From: Paraburkholderia adhaesiva
GTDB lineage: Bacteria; Pseudomonadota; Gammaproteobacteria; Burkholderiales; Burkholderiaceae
DNA length: 64,000 nucleotides
Reading direction: 5' to 3'
NCBI RefSeq assembly: GCF_021390575.1
Contig: NZ_JAJEJQ010000002.1
Location: 310,001-374,000 of the forward strand
The notes beneath the pieces are model-generated. The model worked only from the letters and a program-made list of their open reading frames with translations. It did not search any database and had not been told where the DNA came from. This document shows, in pieces, positions 24,434 to 31,843 of the stretch. Both the position numbers and the translations under genes were made by a program. Positions within the stretch are counted from its first letter, which is position 1. Every line of letters starts with the position of its first letter.

Positions 24434-24511
24434 CGGGTTTGCTACACGTGCAAAACAGCCGCTGCCACTCCCGGTAGTGTTGTGATAGCTACCGGAGTGC
24501 GCGAGCCGGTT

Positions 24512-24811
24512 CTATGCGCCTGTATCAGCCTGAATCTCGCAATCCTGCCCGCAGGAAGCAATGGGCTTGGGTCCGAGGCCTCGTCTGGCCGTCATCCAGA
24601 AACCGGCCTGGTTGAGCGTCATGCCTTTCGCGCGCATCTCGTCCACCGTCAGGCAGCGGCGTCGCGAAGGCTCGCCCTGTGCACCACCGAATGGGCCGGT
24701 GCGATGCGCATCGAATGCGTAGGTGGAGTTGAAAAACGCCCCACAGGTCGGGCACTGGTTACGGTCGCCGGTGAGGTGCCGTCGTGTGGCTGGTCGTGCA
24801 TTCGTGTCCAT
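24512..24811 (-). CDS. Small zinc-finger phage protein
   Basis: 99 aa. It holds CPTCGAFFNSTYAFDAHRTG, a Cys2-...-His zinc finger with the FD-x-HR-x-G turn typical of tiny phage proteins, followed by RRRCLTVDEMRAKGMTLNQA and GFW. Further Cys at the C-terminus (SCGQDC) may bind metal. It probably binds DNA or a partner. ATG 24811; 78 nt separate it from the methyltransferase start. Confidence 0.7.
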   Translation of the reverse strand: MDTNARPATRRHLTGDRNQCPTCGAFFNSTYAFDAHRTGPFGGAQGEPSRRRCLTVDEMRAKGMTLNQAGFWMTARRGLGPKPIASCGQDCEIQADTGA

Positions 24812-24827
24812 GCTGGCTCCCGAGGGT

Positions 24828-25418
24828 TCACGCCGGCTGCGTTTCGGTGTCGCTCACGACGATGCCGGCTTCGTGGAGGTGCTCGTCGATGCGCGCGAAC
24901 GCGGCATCGAACGCACCGCCCGTGGTGCGCGTACCGATCAGCGCCGTCGACAGCACGCTGCTATGCTCGGCCACCGTCGTGCGGTGTGCGCCGCAGCGCT
25001 GTGCGAGCGCGACCTGCGTCTCGGCGGTATGGGTGAGCAGGTTGGCGACCAGCGCCTCGCGCAGCCGCACATTCGGCACATGGCTGATGAACAGCGCGGC
25101 GGTCGTGGCCACCACGAAGTTGAGCGCGTTGGCCCACTCGGGATTCGGATAGTGGCCCGCGCAGCATGGGCGGCGGCAGTTGCAACGCAGCCAGCGCGGC
25201 GCATACGAGACGACGAGGATTGCCTGCTGGGCGAGCGGCAGGCGTTCGAGCTGGCGACGGATGCGGGCAGCCTGCACGCTCGCGTCCGTGCCCTCCAGCG
25301 TCACGCCCGCGCCCGCCGTCTGGTGCAGCGGCGCGAGTGAGGACACGCTGCCCGCCTCGATCGTGTGGCGCAACGCATCGCGCAGGGCCTCGGCGGTGCT
25401 GGTGTAGGAGTGCTTCAT
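24828..25418 (-). CDS. Putative phage regulator with Cys-rich motif and HTH (Q-like candidate)
   Basis: 196 aa from ATG 25418. A central cysteine cluster (LRCNCRRPCCAGHYPNPEWA) could bind zinc, and a C-terminal helix-turn-helix is likely (QVALAQRCGAHRTTVAEHSS). The LSRLPLAQQAIL-type helix before the cluster (LERLPLAQQAILVVSYAPRW) resembles phage antiterminator/late regulator proteins, so a Q-like role is inferred but not shown. A convincing promoter with an operator-like dyad and a leader hairpin lie directly upstream, supporting a regulated regulatory gene. Confidence 0.55.
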   Translation of the reverse strand: MKHSYTSTAEALRDALRHTIEAGSVSSLAPLHQTAGAGVTLEGTDASVQAARIRRQLERLPLAQQAILVVSYAPRWLRCNCRRPCCAGHYPNPEWANALNFVVATTAALFISHVPNVRLREALVANLLTHTAETQVALAQRCGAHRTTVAEHSSVLSTALIGTRTTGGAFDAAFARIDEHLHEAGIVVSDTETQPA

Positions 25419-25453
25419 GGCAAAACGCGAACAGGACGTGCCCGAAACAAGAA

Positions 25454-25472
25454 ACCCGCCTCGTGGGCGGGT
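25454..25472 (-). terminator. Leader hairpin, terminator or attenuator
   Basis: ACCCGCC and GGCGGGT form a 7-bp GC stem; on the minus strand it is followed by TTCTTGTTT. It lies in the predicted leader of the 24828-25418 gene. Confidence 0.5.
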
Positions 25473-25509
25473 CTCTGGATACATTACGGCACATACCGTT
25501 CAATGGCCC

Positions 25510-25537
25510 AGAATAGACCGAAAATGTCGGTTGTCAA
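25510..25537 (-). promoter_or_regulatory. Sigma70 promoter with operator-like dyad
   Basis: Minus strand: TTGACA (25537-25532), 16-nt spacer, TATTCT (25515-25510). The spacer is the dyad ACCGAAAATGTCGGT (25517-25531 on plus), a likely operator. It would drive the regulator gene at 24828-25418. Confidence 0.65.
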
Positions 25538-26359
25538 GTTCCGGGATCCCAAGTGGGTGAAAATGCGCTCCCTCGCGTGTCCTTTCGCCGCCACTGCACT
25601 CCCGCACGCCCCCGTGCGGCCCTCTCCAGTGTAATAAAGTCAACCCGACCGACATTTTCTGCCGGTTTCAGATCCGACCAATAGAGGCGTGACACGCACA
25701 CTTTCGCGCCTCGAATGAGACATAAAACCTGTTAGCAGAAAAAACCCGTGTGGATAACTAATTTCATCACCTCCGCACACCCGCCACCGTGGCCCCACAC
25801 ACGCCCACCGCCCCGCCGCCCAACTTTCACGCACCACCCGCACGCTTCAAATACGTCGAGTTATCCCCTCAGTTGTCCACTGTCGACTTCTCGCGACACC
25901 CGCTTGCGTTCGCACGCTTTTTGCCGAGCCGCTCCGCAACAGCCCCGGTTACGTGGCACGCACAACGAAGAGGTCAACAGCGTGCAATGCTGGCTAACAG
26001 CCCAACCGGCGCTCACGCCGGTAGAATTTTTAACATTTTCGAAGCCCCCTCGTGCCGCGACCTTTGAAGGGTTCGCAGGCCTGCAGGACTATCGCTCCGC
26101 TCAACTCTCGTTGAGCCAACGCAAGAGCCGACGTGGGATCGGAACAGATGCGAAACGCGCGGCCATACAATGGCGTCGCCGTGTCATCCGCTGCCGGCAA
26201 TCTGGCACTGGACCGCAGTACGAACGGACATGCAACGATCATTGCCGACGAGCTGGCAGTGCTCCCGAGGCCATCGGCCCGCCAGGCTTCGACGCCGAAA
26301 GTCCGACCTGTTCCCCGTGGCTCTTTACAGCCGCCAATTTTATGCACGATACCCCTACC
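25538..26359. other. Long intergenic region with second operator-like site
   Basis: No convincing gene. A second copy of the operator half (ACCGACATTTTC, 25648-25659) lies inverted relative to the first. A small hairpin CCGCACG...CGTGCGG (near 25602-25619) and a DnaA-box sequence TGTGGATAA (25749-25757) are present. The open frame that runs through to the carbonic anhydrase is Pro/His/Arg-rich shadow before 26360. The segment may carry the carbonic anhydrase promoter and phage control sites. Confidence 0.5.
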
Positions 26360-27112
26360 ATGAAATCCCTGAGATACCTGGCGCTCGTCGGCAGCCTGTG
26401 CGCGACATTTGCCCATGCCGCCGCGCCGAATGCAGACGCACCGCACTGGTCGTACCATGGCGACAGCAGCCCCGCGCACTGGGGTGACCTGTCCCCATCG
26501 AATGCGGCTTGCCGCGAAGGCCAGTCCCAGTCACCGGTCGATCTGCATCCCTCTGCCGCGATGCACGAACACGCCCGCGAATTCTTGATCCACTATCACC
26601 CTGCGACCTTCACGCCGCTTAACAACGGGCACACGATCCAGGCGAGCGCCGACGATGCATCGAACGTGCTGGACCTGCGCTCGGATACGTACACGCTGAA
26701 GCAGTTTCATTTCCATACACCCAGCGAGCACGAACTCAACGGCAATCGCTATCCGATGGAGCTACATCTCGTTCACCAGGACAGTCACGGCAATCTGACA
26801 GTGCTCGGGGTTTTCATCAAGGAAGGCAGGGCGAATGCGGCGCTGGCGCAACTGTTCGCGCATCTGCCTGAGGAAGGCGCGTCCATGCAGCCGGTCGCGA
26901 TCGACCTCGACGCACTGCTGCCACGCAAGCGGCGCGCGCTGGTCTATTCGGGCTCGCTGACAACGCCGCCGTGCACCGAGCGGGTGAACTGGATCGTGCT
27001 GGAAGAGCCAATAGAGCTCTCGAAAGTGCAGATCGATGCATTCCGCCAGCGGTTCCCCGACAATCACCGCGATGTCAATCCGCTGAACAGCCGCGAAGTC
27101 GACGAGGAATAA
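26360..27112 (+). CDS. Periplasmic alpha-carbonic anhydrase
   Basis: 250 aa. Residues 1-20 are a signal peptide (MKSLRYLALVGSLCATFAHA). The mature enzyme shows HWSYHGDSSPAHWGDL, QSQSPVDL, the zinc ligands in QFHFH (H117, H119) and ELHLVH (H136), and the substrate-pocket loop SLTTPPCTE. It interconverts CO2 and bicarbonate in the periplasm. Length is normal for the bacterial alpha class. It lies on the plus strand between leftward phage genes, so it looks like cargo. No strong ribosome site precedes ATG 26360; ATG 26342 in frame is possible but would spoil the signal peptide. Confidence 0.9.
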   Translation: MKSLRYLALVGSLCATFAHAAAPNADAPHWSYHGDSSPAHWGDLSPSNAACREGQSQSPVDLHPSAAMHEHAREFLIHYHPATFTPLNNGHTIQASADDASNVLDLRSDTYTLKQFHFHTPSEHELNGNRYPMELHLVHQDSHGNLTVLGVFIKEGRANAALAQLFAHLPEEGASMQPVAIDLDALLPRKRRALVYSGSLTTPPCTERVNWIVLEEPIELSKVQIDAFRQRFPDNHRDVNPLNSREVDEE

Positions 27113-27450
27113 GAAAAGCCAGCACAAGGAGAACTTTCGTTCGCCCGTCAGCTGGCTTGATCACAACACCGGCGACTCTGTCGGCGTGCCAGGGCCCACG
27201 GCAGCCATCTTCACTTGTGATCGTCTTCGGTGTCGCCAGCCACCGGCCCTGCAAAGGACGGCGGAAAGCCAGAATGGTTTATCGCCTCCTGTACCCCACA
27301 GCCAACGGCTGAAGTGAGCGCATGCCAGTTGTGTCGCTCGCACGTTTCACCTTCGCAACCGCACCGCAGGATGATTTGTCTTCAGGGCGGGGGGTTCGGG
27401 TGGACAACCGGCCCGAAAAGACAGGCCTGCCAACACCGCTTATCCCCGCA

Positions 27451-27554
27451 GTGGAAGCGGTGGAAGCTGTGGAAGCCAATCCTATTCTCTGACATGACGC
27501 GCGCGCATAGCAGCAATATATAGGAAAGGCTTCCACGGCCTCCACCGCTTCCAC
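27451..27554. other. Iteron-like inverted triplets, candidate replication origin
   Basis: Three tandem 9-mers GTGGAAGC(G/T/C) at 27451-27477 face three inverted 9-mers at 27528-27554; the two 27-nt arms match at 25 positions. The 50-nt centre includes an A+T-rich stretch around 27511-27527. They lie directly beside the P4-type primase/helicase gene, like the iterons of P4 ori. No function is shown by sequence alone. Confidence 0.55.
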
Positions 27555-27578
27555 CTTCGCGGTCCTCGCGCAAGTCCC

Positions 27579-28982
27579 TCAGGTCTCCGCGGACCGCAGA
27601 CGCACTCCACGAAAGAAGTTGCCGCGATTCAGCGTTTCGAAACCCAGTCCGTGCTCGCCGAGCAGCCGCGCCTTGAAATCCGCCGTGCCGATGCGGTGGC
27701 CGTCGATACTGTTGCGCGCGAACCAGTCCGCGTAGGCGCGGTAGAGCACGCTCGACTGCGTCGAGAAGAGCGCGTCGAATTCGAGCGCTTCGTCCGCCCA
27801 CTGTGCAAACGAGTCGTTGTCGTCGAAGTATCCGGCTGAGGCTTCGCGCACTGCCGGCGGCATGTCGCCCAGCCCCGAGGCCCACACCTGACGCGCGCCA
27901 TCGATCATCCACGCGAGGATGGCGGGATACTCGACGCGCAGCTTGTCACCGAGATCAGGATCGCGCTCGGCCTCAGGCACCCGGTGTGCAAACGGAATCA
28001 GCCGGAAGCGCCGCCGCTCGGCCTCATCCACGGCGCGCAGGCGAGGCTTGTGGTTGCCGCAGAAGCACAGCTTGCACACCGGCTCGTAGGTAAAGAAGTT
28101 CTGGTGCATGAAGCGCGCGGCGATACGCTCTCCCGAGGCGATATCCTTGATACGCGTGCTGTTCCACTCGCGGCCCTCGGGCAGCTCGGTGCAGGCCACG
28201 AGCCGCGCACCGTCGAGCATGGCCAGGCCCGCCGGATGCTGGTCGTGATACGAAGCCAGAAAGATGTCCACCGGCGCCGCACAGTAGTAGTCGCCCATGA
28301 TGTCGCGCAACGCGCGCAGAAAGCAGGTTTTGCCGTTGCTGCCGGGACCGTACAGCATGAACACCAGTTCGTACTTCGTGCTGCCGCTCAGGAAGTAGCC
28401 GCAGACGCGCTGCAGCCACGCCGCGAGCGCATCATCGCCCTGCACAGAGGTGCGCAGAAAGTCGGTCCAGCGCGGACACGCCGCGTCGAAGTCCGGAGTC
28501 ACCGAGGTAAGCCGGCTGATCAGGTCAATGGGTCGCGCTTCGCGCACCTTGCCGGCGGGCAGCACCACCACACCGCCTGGTGTGCCAAGCAGTGAAGCGA
28601 CAGCATCGAATGGGCCAGCCGGACACAGCCGCTCATCCGAACGCGCAAGGTGCTCGACATTGCTGACGGCCTTCGCTGAAGCCCAGCGCGCGCTGCCCTG
28701 CAGGTTATAGGCGCGCAGCAGCGCGCGTATCCATTCCTGAACAATGCGCCCCGCGTCCGGCTGCCAGCGCGCACCATCCCACATCAGCCAGCAACCCCGC
28801 GAGTAGTCGTACAGGAGTTCGCCCTCGTGGATTGACGCGAACGCAAGGGCGAGCGCATCCTCGGTCAGGTCGACAAAGGCGGGTACCTTGTCGCGCACAT
28901 TCACCGGCACCATTTCCAGCCGCGCGCGATGTGGGCCTGGCTTGCGGGAAGGCTTGCCGGTCCTCTCCGGCGTGTCAGCCAT
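27579..28982 (-). CDS. P4-type DNA primase/helicase
   Basis: 467 aa from ATG 28982. The N-terminal half matches the D5_N-type region (LLYDYSRGCWLMWDGARWQP; VGGVVVLPAGKVR-like segment). The C-terminal half is an SF3 helicase with Walker A GPGSNGKT (about 212-219), then LVACTELPEGREWNSTRIKD and CFCGNHKPRLRAVDEAERRR, typical of phage/plasmid P4-family enzymes. It unwinds and primes DNA at the phage origin. The CHC2 zinc gene overlaps its start by 8 nt. Iteron-like repeats follow its stop. Confidence 0.9.
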   Translation of the reverse strand: MADTPERTGKPSRKPGPHRARLEMVPVNVRDKVPAFVDLTEDALALAFASIHEGELLYDYSRGCWLMWDGARWQPDAGRIVQEWIRALLRAYNLQGSARWASAKAVSNVEHLARSDERLCPAGPFDAVASLLGTPGGVVVLPAGKVREARPIDLISRLTSVTPDFDAACPRWTDFLRTSVQGDDALAAWLQRVCGYFLSGSTKYELVFMLYGPGSNGKTCFLRALRDIMGDYYCAAPVDIFLASYHDQHPAGLAMLDGARLVACTELPEGREWNSTRIKDIASGERIAARFMHQNFFTYEPVCKLCFCGNHKPRLRAVDEAERRRFRLIPFAHRVPEAERDPDLGDKLRVEYPAILAWMIDGARQVWASGLGDMPPAVREASAGYFDDNDSFAQWADEALEFDALFSTQSSVLYRAYADWFARNSIDGHRIGTADFKARLLGEHGLGFETLNRGNFFRGVRLRSAET

Positions 28983-29433
28983 GGCATCGTGCCTCGGCGT
29001 CGAGAATGCGCGCGACCGAGCGCACCAGACGTGCATGCTCGCTGGCGGTGACTGAGCCGCGCCGCAGGATCGCCCCGACCACCACCATCACCTCGAGCAG
29101 TTCGAGCGTGAGCGCGGGCAGCCACTGCGCGTCGGTAAAGCGCCGCCCATGACATGTTGCGGGCCGGGCGAGGTGAACGTCGTACCCGTCGGGTTCGCGC
29201 GGCGGGAACAGGTCGGCGAGATCGAGACCGAGCGCCGCCGCCACCGCGTCGACACCGCAGCCGGCAAAACAATGCAGTAACACCCGGCGATCGTCACATT
29301 CGGTGATGGCCAGCGCCGGTCGATGGCCGTCATGTGCCGGACACCGCGCGCGCCAGCGGCCCGGTGCGACCTCGCGCACGCCTTCGAGCCGTACGAGCAG
29401 CGTCGTGACGGGCCGTGCCGCACAAGCGTTCAT
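28975..29433 (-). CDS. CHC2-type zinc finger protein (primase N-part)
   Basis: 152 aa. RWRARCPAHDGHRPALAITE followed by VLLHCFAGCG is the CHC2 zinc finger of DnaG-like primases; the polymerase (TOPRIM) part is absent. In many P4-like replication modules this finger is a separate gene upstream of the helicase, and the two together act as primase. ATG 29433 overlaps the upstream stop (ATGA) and the gene end overlaps the helicase start. Confidence 0.82.
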   Translation of the reverse strand: MNACAARPVTTLLVRLEGVREVAPGRWRARCPAHDGHRPALAITECDDRRVLLHCFAGCGVDAVAAALGLDLADLFPPREPDGYDVHLARPATCHGRRFTDAQWLPALTLELLEVMVVVGAILRRGSVTASEHARLVRSVARILDAEARCHG

Positions 29434-29639
29434 TGCCAGGTCCGCCGGTACGCGGCCCGCTCGAGCATGATGAGGCACCCCTCGTCAGGCCCGGCTGCGA
29501 GGCGCGCGCCGATCCGCTCGTCGTCCAGCCACACGACCACGGCAGGCGTCTCGCGCATGCCTTCGAAGGCGTGCATCCGGACCACCCCGATCACCTCGCC
29601 GCACTTCGCCTTGTCCCGCGTCGCACGCATCGCGCTCAC
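29430..29639 (-). CDS. Small phage protein, unknown
   Basis: 69 aa with GTG start at 29639 overlapping the upstream stop (GTGA); the ATG at 29630 is an alternative. A short beta-rich protein (GEVIGVVRMHAFEGMRETPA; ARLAAGPDEGCLIMLERA). It lies in the replication operon with overlapping stops and starts on both sides, supporting that it is real. No function can be assigned. Confidence 0.5.
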   Translation of the reverse strand: MSAMRATRDKAKCGEVIGVVRMHAFEGMRETPAVVVWLDDERIGARLAAGPDEGCLIMLERAAYRRTWQ

Positions 29640-29857
29640 CCCCGCCCAATCACATCGCCAAACACATCGCTGAACATCACGCGCAGCTCCTCGCCGTGCA
29701 CGGGCCGACAGCCATAGGCACGCTCGGCCACCGCCGCGTAATGATCGGCGTTGCGCGCAAAGTGGCCGCCGCGCCGGTGCGCCTCGGCGCGCACCAGCTC
29801 GCCCGGCGTCGGTAGCCGCCGCGGGTGCAGCGGGCGGATCACGTACAGCGCTTTCAT
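29636..29857 (-). CDS. Small phage protein, unknown
   Basis: 73 aa (KALYVIRPLHPRRLPTPGEL; NADHYAAVAERAYGCRPVHG). A Pro/His/Arg-rich small protein coupled to the next gene through a GTGA overlap. ATG 29857 has GAGGCC upstream. Possibly DNA-binding by composition only. Confidence 0.5.
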   Translation of the reverse strand: MKALYVIRPLHPRRLPTPGELVRAEAHRRGGHFARNADHYAAVAERAYGCRPVHGEELRVMFSDVFGDVIGRG

Positions 29858-29879
29858 GCTGGCCTCCTCGCGCGGGCCA

Positions 29880-30587
29880 TCAGCGGTGGTCGGTATCCGG
29901 CCCGCCGTCCTCGTCGGGCGGGCTCGACACCACCAGCGCCGCGTGCGCGAGCTGTTCGATGTGTCGCAGCGCGCGGGTCGGATGACTGAGCACTTCGCGC
30001 GCGGCGATCTCGCCGATCAGGTGCAGCGCGCCACGCAGCCGCGGCACATCGTGGACCGCGCGGCGGCGCTGCTGCTCGGCGTGCGCGGCATGCAGGGTCT
30101 TGCAGAACGGGTTCATCCCTGGTACTCCTGTGGGTTCGGCCCCGGCTTCACCGAGTGGCTCGACCCGCACCTCGATGCGCGGATCGCGCCGGTCGATACA
30201 ATGAAACACATGTTTCTCGCGCACGCAGCGGTCATTGGTGATCACGCCGCGCTGTGCGAGTTCGCGTGCGCCCCCGCTGCCGTTCGGTACCTTCACCCAG
30301 CGGTCCTGCAGGCAGTCGAGCACGAGCGATTCATCGAGATCGCTGCGCTCGCTGGCGTAAGCCATCACGAGCGTGACGCGTACCGGCACGTCCAGACGCA
30401 CCCGGCAGCGCGGCGGGATCTGTGCCAGGGCCATGCGTTCGAACGCGAGCGCCTTCGCGCTCTTGATCAGGCGCGGGCCTCCGGTCGCCTCGCCGGTGAG
30501 CGGATCGCGCGCACCGCATCGCACCAGGCGGCGGCTGTTGCTTTTCGACGCGGCCTCGCCGCGGATCGTGAAGGCGATGGCGCTCAT
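29880..30587 (-). CDS. rusA: RusA-like Holliday junction resolvase with C-terminal extension
   Basis: 235 aa. Residues ~1-150 follow RusA: FTIRGEAASKSNSRR near the start, DLDESLVLDCLQD carrying conserved acidic residues, VITNDRCV, then RIEVRVEPL. RusA resolves four-way junctions in phage recombination and replication intermediates, which fits the RecE/RecT genes of this phage. The remaining ~85 residues (from MNPFCKTLHAAHAEQQRRRA) are a helical extension absent from normal ~120-140-aa RusA. It could be a fused separate protein. Its start overlaps the upstream membrane protein stop. Confidence 0.75.
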   Translation of the reverse strand: MSAIAFTIRGEAASKSNSRRLVRCGARDPLTGEATGGPRLIKSAKALAFERMALAQIPPRCRVRLDVPVRVTLVMAYASERSDLDESLVLDCLQDRWVKVPNGSGGARELAQRGVITNDRCVREKHVFHCIDRRDPRIEVRVEPLGEAGAEPTGVPGMNPFCKTLHAAHAEQQRRRAVHDVPRLRGALHLIGEIAAREVLSHPTRALRHIEQLAHAALVVSSPPDEDGGPDTDHR

Positions 30588-30766
30588 GCGCCGCCCCTGA
30601 GCAGCAGCATCACCGCCCAGGCACCGAGCACGGCCTGCAGCGCCACCGTGACGGCGCGCGTGCGGTCCGGGGGCGGTCGTGCCGGTACATGCCGCGCGAG
30701 ATCGGCGAGGTTGCCGAGCGCCCCGATAAAGAACAGCACCGCGTTGACGATGAGATAGAGGTTCAT
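30584..30766 (-). CDS. Small membrane protein
   Basis: 60 aa with two hydrophobic segments (YLIVNAVLFFIGALGNLA; AVTVALQAVLGAWAVMLLL) separated by a basic loop. Its ATG 30766 overlaps the previous stop (ATGA) and its stop overlaps the RusA start. A holin-like role is conceivable for a two-helix phage protein, but the early-region position argues against it. Function unknown. Confidence 0.55.
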   Translation of the reverse strand: MNLYLIVNAVLFFIGALGNLADLARHVPARPPPDRTRAVTVALQAVLGAWAVMLLLRGGA

Positions 30767-31218
30767 GATCCCGACCACTTCCAGCCGGCCAGCGCCAGCG
30801 CCCGCAGCTTCGCGATCTCTTCGGGCGTCATCCGCGCGAGTGTCGCGGGCGGCACGCCCATAAGGCCCACCAGCAGGGGCGGCGGCAGCGGGATCGTCCG
30901 GCGCTGTGGGCGCCACAGGTGCAGGCACCAGGGATGGTTGTTCACGTACTGCGCGCGCGCTGGATGCAGCTGCATCACCGTCTCGTCGGCCTCGAAGCAC
31001 TGCTCCTTGACCCACGCCATCTCCTCCCAGGTCGGACAGCGCGCCTCGCCCGCCACCGTGATGCTCACGTGATCCCAGCTGTCGCCGTCCGAGACGATCA
31101 CGTGCAGCACCACGCCCGTGGGCGCATGCAGATGGAACGCGCCGTTGTGCGCGTCGCCACCGAGGTGACGGAAGCGTCCGGCCTCCAGATGCGCAAGATC
31201 TCTCATGGCTGTCTCCAC
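30763..31218 (-). CDS. Phage protein with DUF7694-like domain
   Basis: 151 aa. The segment RCPTWEEMAWVKEQCFEADE followed by VMQLHPARAQYVNNHPWCLH and LWRP is a conserved block in early-region phage proteins (DUF7694). The rest includes HLHAPTGVVLHVIVSDGDSW and a helical C-terminus. The function of the family is unknown. ATG 31218 with GGAGACAG upstream. Confidence 0.65.
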   Translation of the reverse strand: METAMRDLAHLEAGRFRHLGGDAHNGAFHLHAPTGVVLHVIVSDGDSWDHVSITVAGEARCPTWEEMAWVKEQCFEADETVMQLHPARAQYVNNHPWCLHLWRPQRRTIPLPPPLLVGLMGVPPATLARMTPEEIAKLRALALAGWKWSGS

Positions 31219-31237
31219 ATTATTAGTTTTCCTTATT

Positions 31238-31843
31238 TCATGAACTAGTCCGCTCCGGTCCGCCCGTCACGATCCGGCAGTCCTGCTGCGCGAGCCACCA
31301 CCATGCCAGCGCCAGAAACGCCGCGTTCGTGGTGCACTGCTGCCCGTAGCCGCGCCGCGCGTCGTAACACGGCAGCGTCCCGATCCCCTGCCGCATCAGC
31401 ACCTGGGCACGCGTGTAGAGATCGCGCGTATGCACGGCGGCCCAGCTCAGGAGCCGCTCGTCCTCCATCCCGACGTAAGCCTGGACCGTCAGTGCCGGAT
31501 ACAGCCACCCCTGCTCCGGATGTCCGATCGCGTAGAGGCGCTTGGCGAACTCGGTCGCGCTGCCGCTCGCCCGTTCGAACCGGATCGTGAAGGTGTCCCA
31601 GGGCGTCTGGTCGGGCCGCATCCACTGCACGCGCGAGGCGATGCCGCGCATCGCGCCGTCCTCGCGGGTCTGCCAGGCATCGATACCGGCCAGCGCATCG
31701 AGCCGCCAGGCGAGATCCGTGCCGCTGACGGCCTCGACCGGCACCAGCTCACCGCCGCCGCACGCCGGTGCAACGATCGGCCACACCACCGCGCTGAACA
31801 CACGGGCGCTGCGCGACAGGTCGTGAGCCACGTCAGGCGTCAA
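31238..31843 (-). CDS. Conserved phage protein of unknown function
   Basis: About 202 aa. There is no ATG; the TTG at 31843 has AAGGGG 8 nt upstream and overlaps the methyltransferase end by 11 nt, so it is preferred to GTG 31831. The protein has GGGELVPVEAVSGTDLAWRL, GIASRVQW, RFERASGSATEFAKRLYAIG and AWWWLAQQDCRIVTGG. I recall similar proteins in phage recombination and early operons, but no biochemical role is known to me. The upstream part of the same open frame is shadow of the methyltransferase. Confidence 0.6.
   Translation of the reverse strand: MTPDVAHDLSRSARVFSAVVWPIVAPACGGGELVPVEAVSGTDLAWRLDALAGIDAWQTREDGAMRGIASRVQWMRPDQTPWDTFTIRFERASGSATEFAKRLYAIGHPEQGWLYPALTVQAYVGMEDERLLSWAAVHTRDLYTRAQVLMRQGIGTLPCYDARRGYGQQCTTNAAFLALAWWWLAQQDCRIVTGGPERTSS

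Noticed and set aside
27279..27554. Minus-strand frame with Val-Glu-Ala and Ser-Thr-Ala repeats over the iterons
   Set aside because: The repeats come from the 9-bp DNA units on both strands; the frame has no recognisable start or domain.
27451..27554. Repeat array considered as CRISPR
   Set aside because: Units are 9 bp in tandem without unique spacers.
30584..30766. Two-helix protein considered as holin
   Set aside because: It is locked by overlapping starts and stops into the early recombination operon with no endolysin nearby.
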